From: Tupaia tana
Lineage: Eukaryota; Chordata; Mammalia; Scandentia; Tupaiidae
Direction of reading: 5' to 3'
Length of the DNA: 64,000 nt
Assembly: GCA_026018925.1 (NCBI GenBank)
Contig: JAKSZU010000004.1
Coordinates: 107,788,498 to 107,852,497, forward strand
The notes under the pieces are model-generated. The model saw only the letters and a list, made by a program, of their open reading frames with translations. It had not been told where the DNA came from and did not search any database. This document shows, piece by piece, positions 11,036-21,440 of the stretch. Position numbers and translations under genes: made by a program. Positions within the stretch are counted from its first letter, which is position 1. Each line of letters opens with the position of its first letter.

Positions 11036-11510
11036 AGACTAAGACTTCAGTGGGAAAAAGCTATTCTCTAGTACGAGCACATAGGCCGGTCTTCAGACAA
11101 ATGGGAATCTGGCGTTTGGTAAATGGACGAGATGCATGAAAGAAATCACTGCTCCAGGCCCAGGCTGCTTTCAAGTTCTTCTGCATGGAGCAGGATTAGC
11201 CTGGGACTCGGAGGCTGTCGCTGGGAAGCCAGGTGGTACACGTGCGGGACAGAAGCCAACGGGCAGGACCAATGCAGAGACCGAGAGGGATGAATCACGT
11301 CTGCTTTACGGAAGAGTCACAAGACTGAAACGAGATGAGGAGAACAAGGAGCTTGGCTTCTACAGGCGCTCAGTAAACACGCTGGACAGGCATGTTAGAC
11401 CTCGAAAAAGACACACTGCAACTTTTGGGTCGTTTTTATTAAGCAAGCATTTGTAATTCTTGTTAAATAAAAATTCACTTTATGTAATTCCACATAAAAG
11501 TTATTCACTC
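11036..11510. other. Unique-looking sequence
   Basis: No repeat recognised. An open frame of 106 codons (11136-11456, plus) has no recognisable domain, splice context or start context and is left uncalled. Confidence 0.4.
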
Positions 11511-11672
11511 AGGGCCAGCCGGTAACGTGTGTGTGCATGCCCAACCTCCCAGGAGGGAGAAATGGAGAAGGGATCGTGGTGTGACGTTCCCCATGGAGGG
11601 TGCTGTCTCACTTTCTCTTTCTGGCAAGCGCACATACCACTTGGCAAATTAAGAAATAATAATTAAGTGAAC
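11511..11672 (+). mobile_element. A-long SINE with internal deletion of the tRNA head
   Basis: AGGGCCAGCCGG runs straight into ACGTGTGTGTGCATGCCC, so most of the tRNA-like region including the B box is missing. The rest (GGGAGAAATGGAGAAGG, CT block, TTGGCAAATTAAG) is normal. The break lies at a short CCGG match. Confidence 0.85.
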
Positions 11673-11774
11673 TCTTAGAAGAATTTTTCTGAGTCTAATG
11701 AAAGAAACACAAGAAAAGGGGGAAAAAAATCTTATTTTTCTCTTAGTATACTCACTCACTCATAGAACACGTCT

Positions 11775-12760
11775 GTGACCGGTGTGTGGGGTTTCCTCGT
11801 TCTAAGCAGTTCTTTAGCAGACCCAATGGGGTGTCTTCCATTTCAGTCCTGACACTACCTACCAGGAAGCAGGGTCAGATCACAGGTTACGGGCTCAGTC
11901 CCTCAAGATGCCCCACTTTGGTTGCCAGTCACTAGCCCAGCTGTTTTACCTGTGCCTCTGACCCAAATGGTACAGAGTGCCCACAACTCCCTCTTTGGGG
12001 TTCATTAGTTTGCTAGGTTGGGTCACAGCACTCTGGGAAGCACTTACCTGTGTTTACTCATTTATTATAAAGGGTATTTCAGGGCCAGCAGATGGTGTGG
12101 AGGTTAAGGTAGCTAATTCCACATGGCCACATGAGAGGTTTGGGTTCCAGACCCAGCTGCTTGAAAAAACGTTGGATGCCTGTGTGTGCGTGTCTAAAAT
12201 CCGAAGAGAAGAATGGAGAGGAAGGGGTTGCAGTTTGGCTATCCTCCTGGGGTGTAATTTCTCACTTTCCCCACTTTCTTTCTGTCTACTGCAAGTACAC
12301 ACACCCTACAGCAAATAAAATAAAACCAAAAAGATATTACAAAGGACACGGGGAAGACACAGACGCAGGTGTGCGTGAGATGCATGGGAGTGGGGGAACG
12401 AAGCTTCCTTGCCCCTCCAGGCACCCCACCACCACCAGCTCCTCCATTTGTTCAAATCAACACTTGCTGCTCCAGAGTTTCCACAAAGCTTCACAACAGG
12501 GACCTCTCCCCCCCTTTCCTGGAGGTGGGTGGATGGGACTGAAAATCCCAACCCTCTAGTCCTCAAATCACTTGGTCTTTCTGTTGACTGGTGTCACCAT
12601 GAGGCCGTCTGCATGTCCTGTCCTAAGCTCCTCACTAATATAAACTCAAGCGTTGTACAGGGGCCTATTATGAATAACGGAAGACACTCTGACGGTTCAG
12701 AAAAGTCCGAGGGTTTGAGCTCTCCAGGAACCAGGGGCAAAAACTAAAAGTATAACATTA
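11775..12760 (-). mobile_element. Ancient LTR-like repeat, interrupted
   Basis: Segments such as AGTTTGCTAGGTTGGGTCAC, AGCACTCTGGGAAGCACTTA, GAGGTGGGTGGATGGGACTG and CAGGAACCAGGGGCAAA recall the reverse strand of a known mammal-wide LTR-type repeat, but I cannot give its name reliably. A SINE at 12,082 interrupts it. Confidence 0.5.
12082..12335 (+). mobile_element. A-long SINE
   Basis: GGGCCAGCAGATGGTGTGGA head, AAAACGTTGGATGCC, CGAAGAGAAGAATGGAGAGG, CTCCTGGGGTGTAATTTCTC and CCTACAGCAAATAAAATAA. Inserted in the older LTR-like repeat. Confidence 0.9.
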
Positions 12761-12861
12761 TAAAACACACACAGAATACTACTGTTTATAAATACATCTG
12801 GGGAAATTCATTCCTCCTAATAAAACTCATTGCTATATGAATATATTTTTTTCATATAACA

Positions 12862-12862
<1 letters not shown>

Positions 12863-12899
<37 letters not shown>
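12863..12899. repeat. (CA)n microsatellite
   Basis: About 18 perfect CA units with further CA-rich sequence to 12,930. Confidence 0.95.
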
Positions 12900-12901
<2 letters not shown>

Positions 12902-12934
12902 GTATTTATTCATACACACACACAACACAAATAT

Positions 12935-13936
12935 AAAGAAGGAGGACCTGAACGCCAATGTTTCAAGATACATTTCTGAAGAGTTTACTGATTCGAGATA
13001 TGGTTGATACAATTATACAAGTAAATAAAAAGGACAGAATAATAGAAAAATATATCTTATCCCGAAATGCATCATAATCTTAGACAACAGCATAAGAACA
13101 GAACAAAGCCGCCTTACCTCTGCAGAGGTTGAGCTCACCGAAGGCGCACAGCTATGCTATCACAACTATTCTGCCCTTTCAGAGCCAGGAACAGTGGAAC
13201 AGAAGTCACGTGGCAACTTAGACTGTATTGGGGCTGGCGGTCTCATCCAATACTCCACCTAAACCTGGAAGAATCAAGGCCTACAACTATCTTTTCCCTT
13301 CTTCCTCTTTTCTTATCCCTCTCTCTGTTCTACTGGAGAGAGAAAGCAATGCCTTGAGCTTTCTAATACTCAAATTAGCTGCTGAAATGATGTTACAGTT
13401 CATGGACTCAGCAAGCTAATTGGATTTTGACTCCACCAAAATTACTTTTATGAGACCAATCTCTTGGACAAAGAGAAAACAAGTAAGTGGGCTCCAGACT
13501 ACAAAACAGATATTCCAGTGACATCATATCACACAATCAGCAGATTATTTGAAGACACATCACTAGTTATTCTTTAATTTATTGCCTATGTATTTGGCCT
13601 TATGGATAAATAGAGCAGATGCACCTATGAAATGCATCCAAAACTCACTGGGTGAGTAAAACTAAATAAAAAGACAATGACTGGATCAGCATGATGAAAA
13701 AAACACCAGGTCCCAAAATGGCAAATTTTGGCTACCTGCCTTTACAAAGGAATTGACTTCTCAATGTTGTTTCCACACGGAAAATAGCCTTTCTAAGAGA
13801 AGAAAGCTGACCCATACATTGTTCAATTTTCATATACGTCAACCATCCTGATAAAAGATCCAGAATTATTTGTGAGTCTAGCATTTAAGAGAAATGGTGT
13901 AATGAAGGTGTTCAAAAGCATGAATATAAATTTCAC
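12935..13936. other. Unique-looking sequence
   Basis: No repeat family identified in about 1 kb. Low CpG, no long reading frame. Possibly single-copy. Confidence 0.45.
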
Positions 13937-14115
13937 AGGGTTAGCAGATGGTGTGTGGGTTAAGGTGCTGTTGCCACATGACTAACCACAGTTCAGATCC
14001 CAGACCTGCAGCTTGCTTTCTTATTCTCTCTCCCTCTATCTCTCTCTGGTGAGCACCTATAGCAAATTAAATAATAATAATAATGATAATATCACATAAA
14101 TAATTATTTTACAAA
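13937..14115 (+). mobile_element. A-short SINE
   Basis: GGGTTAGCAGATGGTGTGTG head and CTATAGCAAATTAAATAATA tail. Flanked by ATAAATTTCA at 13926-13935 and 14116-14125. Confidence 0.9.
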
Positions 14116-14125
14116 ATAAATTTCA

Positions 14126-14313
14126 AGGCCAGCAGGTAGTGTGGTGATTGAGGCACCAGACTTCCAAATGGCCAACTATGGTTCAAGTCTCAGACCTGGC
14201 AGCTTGCTTTCCCATTTTCCTTATCTCTCTACTTTTCTTATAGAAAATTAAAAATAACAATAATAAGGTTAAGTAAATAATTATTTTAAATAAATAAATG
14301 TTAAAATAAATAA
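14126..14313 (+). mobile_element. A-short SINE
   Basis: AGGCCAGCAGGTAGTGTGGT head, CT block, long TAAATAAATAAT tail. It inserted directly after the second ATAAATTTCA, and a related GAATTTCACA follows near 14,316, giving a head-to-tail pair. Confidence 0.88.
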
Positions 14314-14378
14314 ATGAATTTCACAAGCAAAAGGTTTAGAAACAGACCATTAATTTAATTTGCATTAAAAAAGAGTAG

Positions 14379-14673
14379 GGACCAGCAGTTAGCGTAATGG
14401 CTATGTCGCTGGACTCCCACGTAGTCGACTGCGGTTCGCGTCCCGGACCCAGTGGCTTAAAACTAACGCCGGGCGCGTGTGCGTGCATGCCCAAGATCCC
14501 AAGAGGAGAATGGAGGAGAAGGGATTGCGGCATGGCCATCCCCCCTGGGGGGTGATTTCTCGCTTTCTGTCTCTCTGTTTCTCTCTGTCTGTCTGGCGAG
14601 CACACGCACCCTATAGCAAAAACCTCTCCAAAATTTAAAAAAAAAATTAAAAAATAAAATAAAATAAAATAAA
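14379..14673 (+). mobile_element. A-young SINE
   Basis: Near-consensus copy with CGTAGTCGACTGCGGTTCGC and ATAGCAAAAACCTCTCC. Perfect 13-bp duplication TAAAAAAGAGTAG at 14366-14378 and 14674-14686. The tail is an irregular AAAAT-rich stretch. Confidence 0.95.
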
Positions 14674-14891
14674 TAAAAAAGAGTAGAATTTGGACCTAGA
14701 GTGAGAAAAAGACTAAATGCAAATGTGAAGACTTTCATCAGTGAGGCACAAGGTGCACCAAAGAGCAGATGACAGGGAAGTAGGGAGAGGGACTAGGGAC
14801 CACCTTCGTGGTCCCCGACCTGAGAGGAGCCTCTGTCATGGCCCAGTAAGCAGTAAGGAGAGAACCCCTTCATTAAGAAAGTGGATCCACA

Positions 14892-15149
14892 GGACCAGCA
14901 GTTAGCGTAATGGCTATGTCACTGAACTCCCACGTAGTCAACTGCAGTTCGAGTCCCGGACACAGTGCTGGGCATGTGTGTGTGCATGCCCAAGATCCTG
15001 AGAGGAGAATGGAGGAGAAGGGATTGCGGGGTGGCCATCCCCCCCTGGGGGGTGATTTCTTGCTTTCTGTCTCTCTGTCTCTCTCTGTCTATCTGGTGAG
15101 CACAAGTGTCCTATAGCAAAAACCTCTCTCAAAAAAAAAAAAAAAAAAG
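14892..15149 (+). mobile_element. A-young SINE, small internal deletion
   Basis: AGGACCAGCAGTTAGCGTAA head; the usual GGCTTAAACTCACGCCG segment is shortened to GTGCTGGGCATG. B box AGTTCGAGTCC. 18-A tail. Confidence 0.92.
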
Positions 15150-15384
15150 AAAACAATTTAACTAGTGCAACTAGTATTACCAAGATAAAATTTGAGTTCC
15201 TGGGAATTAAGGTAATTGACTCAAATTCACACAGCCATTAGACAGACCAGAACATCTGCCTGCCGATATTCATATAACTTATTGAAAATCAGAGAAGCTA
15301 TCAAGAGAAATAATCCACTTAAGAGATTATTTATAGCAAAAATAAAGTGGGGATGATAAGCAGGCTAATAAAGGATTTCATTTA

Positions 15385-15625
15385 GTGTATGCGTATGATA
15401 CAGCAAGCAGTATTCCAGCTCTCCACAGATATGCTTATCTCTGTAACCACCCCACAATGTGGGCACTGTCGTCATGCCCATTTCACAGAGGGGCACACTG
15501 AGGCTTTCCAGATGTTAAAAAGCCTTCCCAAAATTACAACGTTGATAAGGGGCAGGTCTCAGTTCAAACGCAGACGGTCTGGACTCCGGGCCATGTCTTC
15601 TTAGCCACCTGGTGTTTCACTGACT
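15385..15625 (+). mobile_element. MIR
   Basis: CACAATGTGGGCACTGTCGT, CCCATTTCACAGAGGGGCAC and TAAGGGGCAGGTCTCAGTTC follow the MIR order: counts in the cell, CCATTTTACAGATGAGGAAACTGAGG, then GCAGAGCCGGGATTCGAACC. Confidence 0.8.
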
Positions 15626-16367
15626 GAAGGCCCCAGGCCATCCAGGTGGAAAGGAACTCAAGAAGCTGTTCTAAAGCTGCTATCCTGTTTAAAATGGAGG
15701 TCCAGCCTGAAAACACAGGCAAAGGCCAGAGCCGAAGCCCTGAAAACATGAGACTACCAAAGTAGAGAACAGAAGAGAAGGGATGAAGAAAAGGAGCTGA
15801 GCACGTGTTCTTGATGTGGGGTTGCATTACAGAGCAGGGGGATGGGAGGAGCAGCAGACGGAGAAATGGAGACCGTCAGTTTCTCCTGGTCAGTTGTGTT
15901 GTGTGTCGTCTTAATTTTCCTTACTAAAGGCTCCTAAGCAGACCCGAGGACAAAGGTAAGCAAAAATCTTGGCCTGGAATAAAAATATTTTCCACTCGAG
16001 ATGGCTTATTTATCTAGAGGTTGCATCTCTGCCATTTCTCATACTTGATAAATTCTTAGATCCCAATTTTTGGCCTGATCTTTCGATTTCAATTTCCCCC
16101 TAACCTTTGGGGTTAACTTTTTCTGATGTTGTGTTATTTCTACAGCGACAGCCAATGAGACCCATCAGCTCAGAATGATCTATCCAGTCCTGATTCTGGA
16201 TGTCACCTGTCAAAGACTGTTTAATTTCAAGACATAGCAACCATCTAAAGCTAGCCTAAGTGAAAGCAATGTCCTTTGATTGGGGATGCCTCGTTACCCA
16301 AGGCCAAGAAAAAAGTAGCCAGACCACAGGGAAATGGCAAATCCAGGGAAATTACACAAAGTGCCTC
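15626..16367. other. Unique-looking sequence
   Basis: No repeat family recognised and no convincing reading frame. Confidence 0.4.
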
Positions 16368-16370
16368 TCC

Positions 16371-16371
16371 T

Positions 16372-16428
<57 letters not shown>
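16371..16428. repeat. (CT)n microsatellite
   Basis: Nearly perfect CT run of about 28 units; not attached to a recognisable SINE. Confidence 0.92.
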
Positions 16429-16429
<1 letters not shown>

Positions 16430-16431
<2 letters not shown>

Positions 16432-16785
16432 AACCACACCAGAACCTGTTTCATACTATTTTTATTTATTGACCTACTTTCTTTGCTTGTGTCGTATAAA
16501 GTCTTCCAAGAACCCCATCTTTATGCTTTTGCAACTTTTAGAAAATCCACTACCACTAACATTTTTTCTGTCTCTTCAAATTCTCACACGAGAAAATCTG
16601 ATGGATTCGACTTCTTTAGCTGTCCACTCCAATCTTTAGCTGTGACCATGGGTGGCTTTAAAAGTTAAACAGTAGTCACTTAAGCCCCATACATTTTACA
16701 GGGCTGGTAGGAAATTTTAAAAAAAAATGTGACCAGGGCCCCTAGACTGGTAACATCTTCTGACCCTCTGACCTATTGAACTTAA
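16430..16785. other. No feature recognised
   Basis: Low-complexity-free sequence without a family match that I can see. Confidence 0.35.
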
Positions 16786-16789
16786 AGCC

Positions 16790-17030
16790 TGTTTGTTTCT
16801 TACATCTCAGAAGAGGGGAGAGATGAGGGGATGATGGAGTAGTAGGGAAAGCCTTACAGAGGAGATGAGGACACAAACTGTGTAATTGAGACTAAGTGAA
16901 ATTTGGAGAGGCAAAGACAGTGAAAAAGAAAACTACAAATAGCACGGGAAAGGCACAGCCATGAGGATGAGTGTGACATGTAGGGGATTAGGAATGCTCT
17001 CGCATGGTTAAAGCAGCGGGATTCGTTCTT
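16790..17030 (+). mobile_element. Possible ancient interspersed repeat
   Basis: GTAGGGAAAGCCTTACAGAG and GGAAAGGCACAGCCATGAGG recall the start of the same old repeat seen at 9,545. Weak identification by eye. Confidence 0.35.
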
Positions 17031-17111
17031 TCATGTATTGGCAGCTTTCTTCTTTTCCCTGGATTCTTGACATCAGCATTTAACACAGTCACATTTCTCT
17101 TACTTAGAAAA

Positions 17112-17178
17112 TAAAAGTATTGGACTCCCATACAACCAACTGCAGTTCGAGTCCTAGACCTAGTGGCTTGCTTTCTCA

Positions 17179-17228
<50 letters not shown>
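17112..17228 (+). mobile_element. A-short SINE, 5' truncated, split by a later SINE
   Basis: Begins inside the head at ATTGGACTCCCATACAACCA, has AGTTCGAGTCC and a long CT run (17181-17226). The remainder of its CT block and TGTAGCAAATTTTTTTT tail appears at 17,522-17,630. Confidence 0.85.
17181..17226. repeat. (CT)n microsatellite inside a SINE
   Basis: About 22 CT units expanded from the CT-rich block of the SINE. Confidence 0.92.
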
Positions 17229-17230
<2 letters not shown>

Positions 17231-17379
17231 GTTTGTTTGTTTGTTTTTCAGAGAGATTTTTATTATAGGGCACATGTGCTCACCAGAGAGACAGAGAGAG
17301 ACGGAGAGATGAAAAGCCAGAAATCACCCCCCAAGGGGGCACGGTCACGTGGTAATCTCTTCTCCAGTCTCCTCTCTGG

Positions 17380-17429
<50 letters not shown>

Positions 17430-17521
17430 AGCATGAGTTTTAAGCTGCTGGGTCCAGGACTCAAACCACGGTCAACTACATGGGAGTTCAACGACGTAAT
17501 CATTACACCATCTGGTGGTCC
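17229..17521 (-). mobile_element. A-long SINE nested in the CT block of another SINE
   Basis: TTTTGTTTGTTTGTTTG tail side, GGGCACATGTGCTCACC, CACCCCCCAAGGGGGC and a head ending CACCATCTGGTGGTCC. A (CA)24-like expansion interrupts its middle. Confidence 0.9.
17380..17427. repeat. (CA)n microsatellite inside a SINE
   Basis: Expanded from the GCACACGCACACGCGCC-type segment of the A-long element. Confidence 0.95.
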
Positions 17522-17630
17522 CTCTCTCCTTCTCTCTCTGTCTCTCTCTCTCTAGTGAATGTGTGTCTCCTGTAGCAAATTTTTTTTAAAAAAGGAATAA
17601 TGATAAATAAAATTAAATAGATAATTTAAG
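17522..17630 (+). mobile_element. 3' remainder of the split A-short SINE
   Basis: CTCTCTGTCTCTCTCTCTCT, AGTGAATGTGTGTCTCCTGT and AGCAAATT with AT-rich tail complete the element beginning at 17,112. Confidence 0.8.
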
Positions 17631-17689
17631 GAAAAAGAAAGAAAAGGAAAGCAAAAAGAGAACAATCAGAATCAACTTTCTGCCCAAAT

Positions 17690-18203
17690 CCTCAAGCTGA
17701 TGGTCAGAATACCTCTTGCTTCCCTGTCAGAGCCAAACTTCCCGAAGGTTTCTACAGGTCATGTCTCTGTCTTCTCAAGTGTATTTATTTTTAAACCATT
17801 CCATTCTGACCTCCCTCCTCACCACTCTATGGAAAGTTGTACCCCTTTAGGGCACTAATCATTTCAGTCTGTCACTATATCTAACGGAAAATTTTAAGCT
17901 TTTGTGTTATGGGACTTATCAGGAGTGTTGAACTCTCTTCACCAAATCCTCCTTATCAAACCTTCTTTCTCATGGCTCATAGGACAGCGCACCCTCTGAT
18001 AATTACTCTGCCTTTGTGTCCTCCCTCTAATGAGCTCTCAAGTCTTGGTTTCTCAAATCTCAGTACTCACTTATTTTCTTTTCTCCCATAGGGGACTCTC
18101 TGGCACTCTCATCTCTATGGTTATCATACATACATCAATTACTCCGAAATCCAGGGTGGACTACTACTTTAAACCCAAAACTTATATATTTAACTTACAT
18201 GAT
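17690..18203. other. Possible very old LINE-derived sequence
   Basis: Pyrimidine-rich text with short stretches such as ACTCCGAAATCCAGGG resembles degraded LINE sequence. Too diverged for a firm call. Confidence 0.3.
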
Positions 18204-18336
18204 GGTTCTTTAAAAAGTTTAAGGAAGATGGAATAAAAGTGTAAGTTTATTTTGGTAACATTTTTTTTAAACTCATGCATAGGTTTTTTATTTGTAATAT
18301 GCATTTTCCATAAGCTTTTTGAAGACCCCTGGTCTA
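18204..18336. mobile_element. Short mariner-like element (copy 2)
   Basis: GGTTCTTTAAAAAGTTTAAG at the left, GTAAGTTTATTTTGGTAAC inside and GCATTTTCCATAAGCTTTTT at the right match copies at 7,362 and 31,330. Confidence 0.65.
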
Positions 18337-18936
18337 TGCAGTCATCACTTAACATCTGCCCTTACATGTCTCTGGCTCAGTGATGTCTTGGAGTCAGTTT
18401 ACATTGGCTCACGAGAGCCCATGACATGCAAATCTTCACAAGTTTGTTCTCAGCACCACCGTGTTGGACGTTGAAACTCACCATGATGGAAGTATTTACA
18501 CCATGGTAATGGGAAAATGCTACAAATTCAGCTTTTGGTGGATGCCATTGTTCATGGTTTATAAAATGCCATTGCAAGGTTCCACAAATCCAATAGTTCC
18601 AAACTGAATGCACACTGTCCATCCTTCACCCAACTTAGCTCTCCTGCAGTGAACCCTGTCTTGTGAATGCTGCCATCAGAGATTCAGTTCATAATTAAGT
18701 TTTCTGTCTCACACTTCTTTATTTCCATTACCTCCTAATATTTCTCAGTATTTCAGGCTAATATCTCAATATTTCGCCACCAAAGTATGTCTTAATTCCT
18801 TCCATTTCTATTTTTCTCTCCCTTGCCATTGTCACTTACTGAAACTCATAGCCAACTAAATGGCTTTCACATACCAAAACTATCTTTCCTCCAGTACAAC
18901 CTCCAGAAGGTCACCAGTGTTTTAAAAATGTAGTTC
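18337..18936. other. No firm feature
   Basis: Possibly old transposon remnants, for example CATGCAAATCTTCACAAG; nothing I can classify. Confidence 0.3.
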
Positions 18937-19010
18937 TGGACGCCAACAAGTGGCATGGTGGTTAAGATTTGCTTTCTTACTTTCCCACTTCTCTCTCTGG
19001 TCAAATTAAA
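18937..19010 (+). mobile_element. A-short SINE, internally deleted
   Basis: GGACGCCAACAAGTGGCATG then GTGGTTAAGATTTGCTTTCT: the region from the A box to past the B box is gone. Its tail TCAAATTAAAAATTAATAAT hosts the next SINE. Confidence 0.82.
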
Positions 19011-19024
19011 AATTAATAATAATA

Positions 19025-19277
19025 GGGACCAGCAGTTAGTGTAATGGCTATGTCGCTGAACTCCCATGTAGTCAACTGCGGTTCGAGTCCCGGACCTGGT
19101 AACTTAAACTCACGCCGGGCGCGTGTGCGTGCGTGCCCAAGATCCCGAGAGGAGAATGGAGGAGAAGGGATTGCGGCGTGGCCATCCTCCCTGGGGGGTG
19201 ATTTCTTGCTGTCTCTCTGTCTCTCTCTGTCATTCTGGAGAGCGCATGCTCCCTATAGCAAAAACCTCTCCCCCCAA
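19025..19277 (+). mobile_element. A-young SINE nested in an A-short tail
   Basis: GGGACCAGCAGTTAGTGTAA to AGCAAAAACCTCTCC. Perfect 14-bp duplication AATTAATAATAATA at 19011-19024 and 19278-19291. B box GGTTCGAGTCC. Confidence 0.95.
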
Positions 19278-19337
19278 AATTAATAATAATAAGTGCAATT
19301 AAATAAAATAATTATTTTTTAAAAACATGCAATTCTG

Positions 19338-19433
19338 GGGGGCAACAGGTGGAGTGGGGGTTAAGGCATTAGATTCCAGATGGCTGACCACAATTGGAAT
19401 CCTGGACTTGGTGACTCGAAAATCATGCCAGGT
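19338..19433 (+). mobile_element. A-long SINE, 5' part (split)
   Basis: GGGGGGCAACAGGTGGAGTG to AAAATCATGCCAGGT. Interrupted by another SINE; the second part resumes at 19,709. Confidence 0.88.
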
Positions 19434-19693
19434 CAGGAATAGCAGATGATGTAATGGTTATATTGCTGGACTCTCATGTAGTTGACAGCAATCTGAGTCC
19501 TGAACTCGGCTGCTTAAAAATCACAAGACTGACACTTGTGCGTGCATGCCCAAGATCCCAAGAGGAGAATGGAGGAGAAGGGACTGCACTGTGGCCATCC
19601 CCCCAAGGGTGATTTCTCGCTTTCGACCTCTCTGTCTCTCTGGTGAGTGCATGCTCCTCGTAGCAAAAATCTCTCTTAAAAAAAGAAAGAAAG
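19434..19693 (+). mobile_element. A-young-like SINE nested in an A-long SINE
   Basis: AATAGCAGATGATGTAATGG head, GAGAGGAGAATGGAGGAGAA-like middle and AGCAAAAATCTCTCTT with an AAAG-rich tail. Flanked by AAAATCATGCCAGGT (19419-19433) and AAAATCACACCAGGT (19694-19708). Confidence 0.9.
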
Positions 19694-19708
19694 AAAATCA
19701 CACCAGGT

Positions 19709-19917
19709 GCATGTGTCTGTGTGCCCAAAATCCAGAGAGGAAACTGGAGGAGAAAGGACTGTGGTGTGGCCATCCCCCCAGAAGGCGATTTCTCACTTTC
19801 CTTTCCTCTGTTTTTCTCTGGTGAATGTACATGCCCTATGGCAAAACCTAAAATAAAATAAAATAAAATAAAATAAAATAAAATAAAATAAAATAAAATA
19901 AAATAAAATAAAATAAA
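19709..19917 (+). mobile_element. A-long SINE, 3' part (split)
   Basis: GCATGTGTCTGTGTGCCCAA, GGAAACTGGAGGAGAAAGG, CCCCCCAGAAGGCG and CCCTATGGCAAAACC complete the element begun at 19,338. The tail is a pentanucleotide array. Confidence 0.88.
19849..19917. repeat. (AAAAT)n microsatellite
   Basis: About 13 AAAAT units forming the tail of the host SINE. Confidence 0.95.
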
Positions 19918-20220
19918 CAGCTCTAGTTACATCACTCTCTTGTGATCCCATTAGTCTTGAATGAAGATCAGACTCCCTAGATCTTACCGGCCTCAGTCTT
20001 TACTGGCTCACCTTTGTCTTCTTCCTCCCCACCTCGCACCCAGCTCCCCTCCCTCTGCTCTCCTGCACCGCTCACCTTCTTTCACTTCCGTAAGCATAAT
20101 GTTCTCCCATCCCAGGGCCCTTGCACTTGCTACTAATCCATCTACCATAGTCTTTCCTCCCTCTTCCCTTTCATCTAACTCCTATCCATCCCTCAAATTA
20201 GAGCTGTATGCTACTTCTTT

Positions 20221-20410
20221 CTTTTTTTATTTTTTTGAAGAATTATTTATTTAATTTTATTTATTATTAATATTTTTAAATTTGCTATAGGGCACATGCA
20301 CTCACAAGAGAGAAAGAAAGAAAGAGAGCACGTTTACAGGTCTGGGACTAGAACCATAGTCAACCATGTGAGAGTCCAGCACCCAAACCACCATGCCACC
20401 TGCTGGACCT
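20221..20410 (-). mobile_element. A-short SINE
   Basis: Flanked by TGTATGYTACTTCTTT at 20205-20220 and 20411-20426 (one mismatch in 16). Contains GCTATAGGGCACATGCACTC and a head ending CACCTGCTGGACC. Confidence 0.92.
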
Positions 20411-20426
20411 TGTATGTTACTTCTTT

Positions 20427-20618
20427 AGGAAAGCTTCTGTTTGTTTTGATTTTTATGTAGCATCTTGCTAAGTCCTGATCCCTCTGCCTCAGTTTTCCAA
20501 GTGGCTGGCAGTACAGGTGTGCACTATGATGCCTGACTTTTGGGGTGGGCCAGGTATCGAACCCCATGTGACCCAACCTATGGTAGCACCACCTACCAGT
20601 GCACCTCCCGTGGCTGGG
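20427..20618 (-). mobile_element. tRNA/7SL-like composite SINE
   Basis: On the minus strand a head with GGTTCGATACCTGGCCC is followed by CAGGCATCATAGTGCACACC, TGTACTGCCAGCCACTTGG and ACTGAGGCAGAGGGATCAGG, then an A-rich end. The second half reads like a 7SL-derived (Alu/B1-type) monomer: GTGGTGCACACCTGTAATCC, then CTGAGGCAGGAGGATC. Confidence 0.65.
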
Positions 20619-20840
20619 CTTCAAGGATCCTTCTTTGACCCCTCAGATTACATCTAATGTCTTCATTACATATTCACAGAACAACTCATATCATCTCCCC
20701 TATTATTTTTATAATTATAATTAAACAAAAATCATAGTATTATGATTCTAGGTCATGTTGTTCAACCTTGTATTCTCAGTGGCAAACGCATGACTTACAT
20801 ACATAATAGGTGTTCAATAAGTAGTCAATGAATAGACGCA

Positions 20841-21440
20841 TTTTCAGTGAAGAAAGACAACTTTCTGCTCTTCTTCTGAGTTAGAGTATAATGTAGTGAG
20901 TTCCAGAGGTCAGACTTGGAGGTAGGAATCTTCGACAAAGATGGCCTCCATGTGGAGGTATCTACATCTAGCATAAAAACAGCCTAAAGGTGCACATATC
21001 ACACTCTCACTACCTGTGGAAGCAAAAGAATAGGACGAAGTGAACTCTTCAATTACCGGCTGGTTGGACAACCCAAGTGCCAGAAATACCGCTGAACTCT
21101 TGAGGTAAAAACATGGTCTCAGGATGTATCAAGTGAATTCTGAATTCTGATCCTGTACCACCAGAAACATGTCCAAACAACTGGATATGTTGATATTTCT
21201 TTTCACTCCTGCAAGGCTCCTCAGAAAGAACCAACTTGAAATGGAGGGTTACTGGGCAAATCTGGAAGAAAAAAAATACTCCACTTTTAAATCCAGACAG
21301 GTCCTCTTTACAGCCACACTGCCAGGATATCTCTGGAAACAAAACTCCATACGGCTTCTAGAAGAATGTGACAGAGCTACCTGAAGGTCTGAGCGTATGG
21401 AGTACCCATGTGCCAGATGGGGACAGCACCATCCTTGATT
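20841..21440. other. Unique-looking sequence
   Basis: No repeat family identified and no coding signal. Confidence 0.4.

Larger units (their letters stand above)
19960..20840 (+). mobile_element. L2 3' end, interrupted twice
   Basis: GGCCTCAGTCTTTACTGGC, CAGGGCCCTTGCACTTGCTA, CTTCTTTGACCCCTCAG and finally ATAATAGGTGTTCAATAAGT follow the L2 order (CAGGGCCTTTGCAC ... CATAGTAGGTGCTCAATAAA). SINEs at 20,221 and 20,427 interrupt it. Confidence 0.75.

Noticed and set aside
11136-11456. 106-codon open frame in unique sequence
   Set aside because: No recognisable domain, no splice or poly(A) context, and length within chance for a GC-richer stretch.
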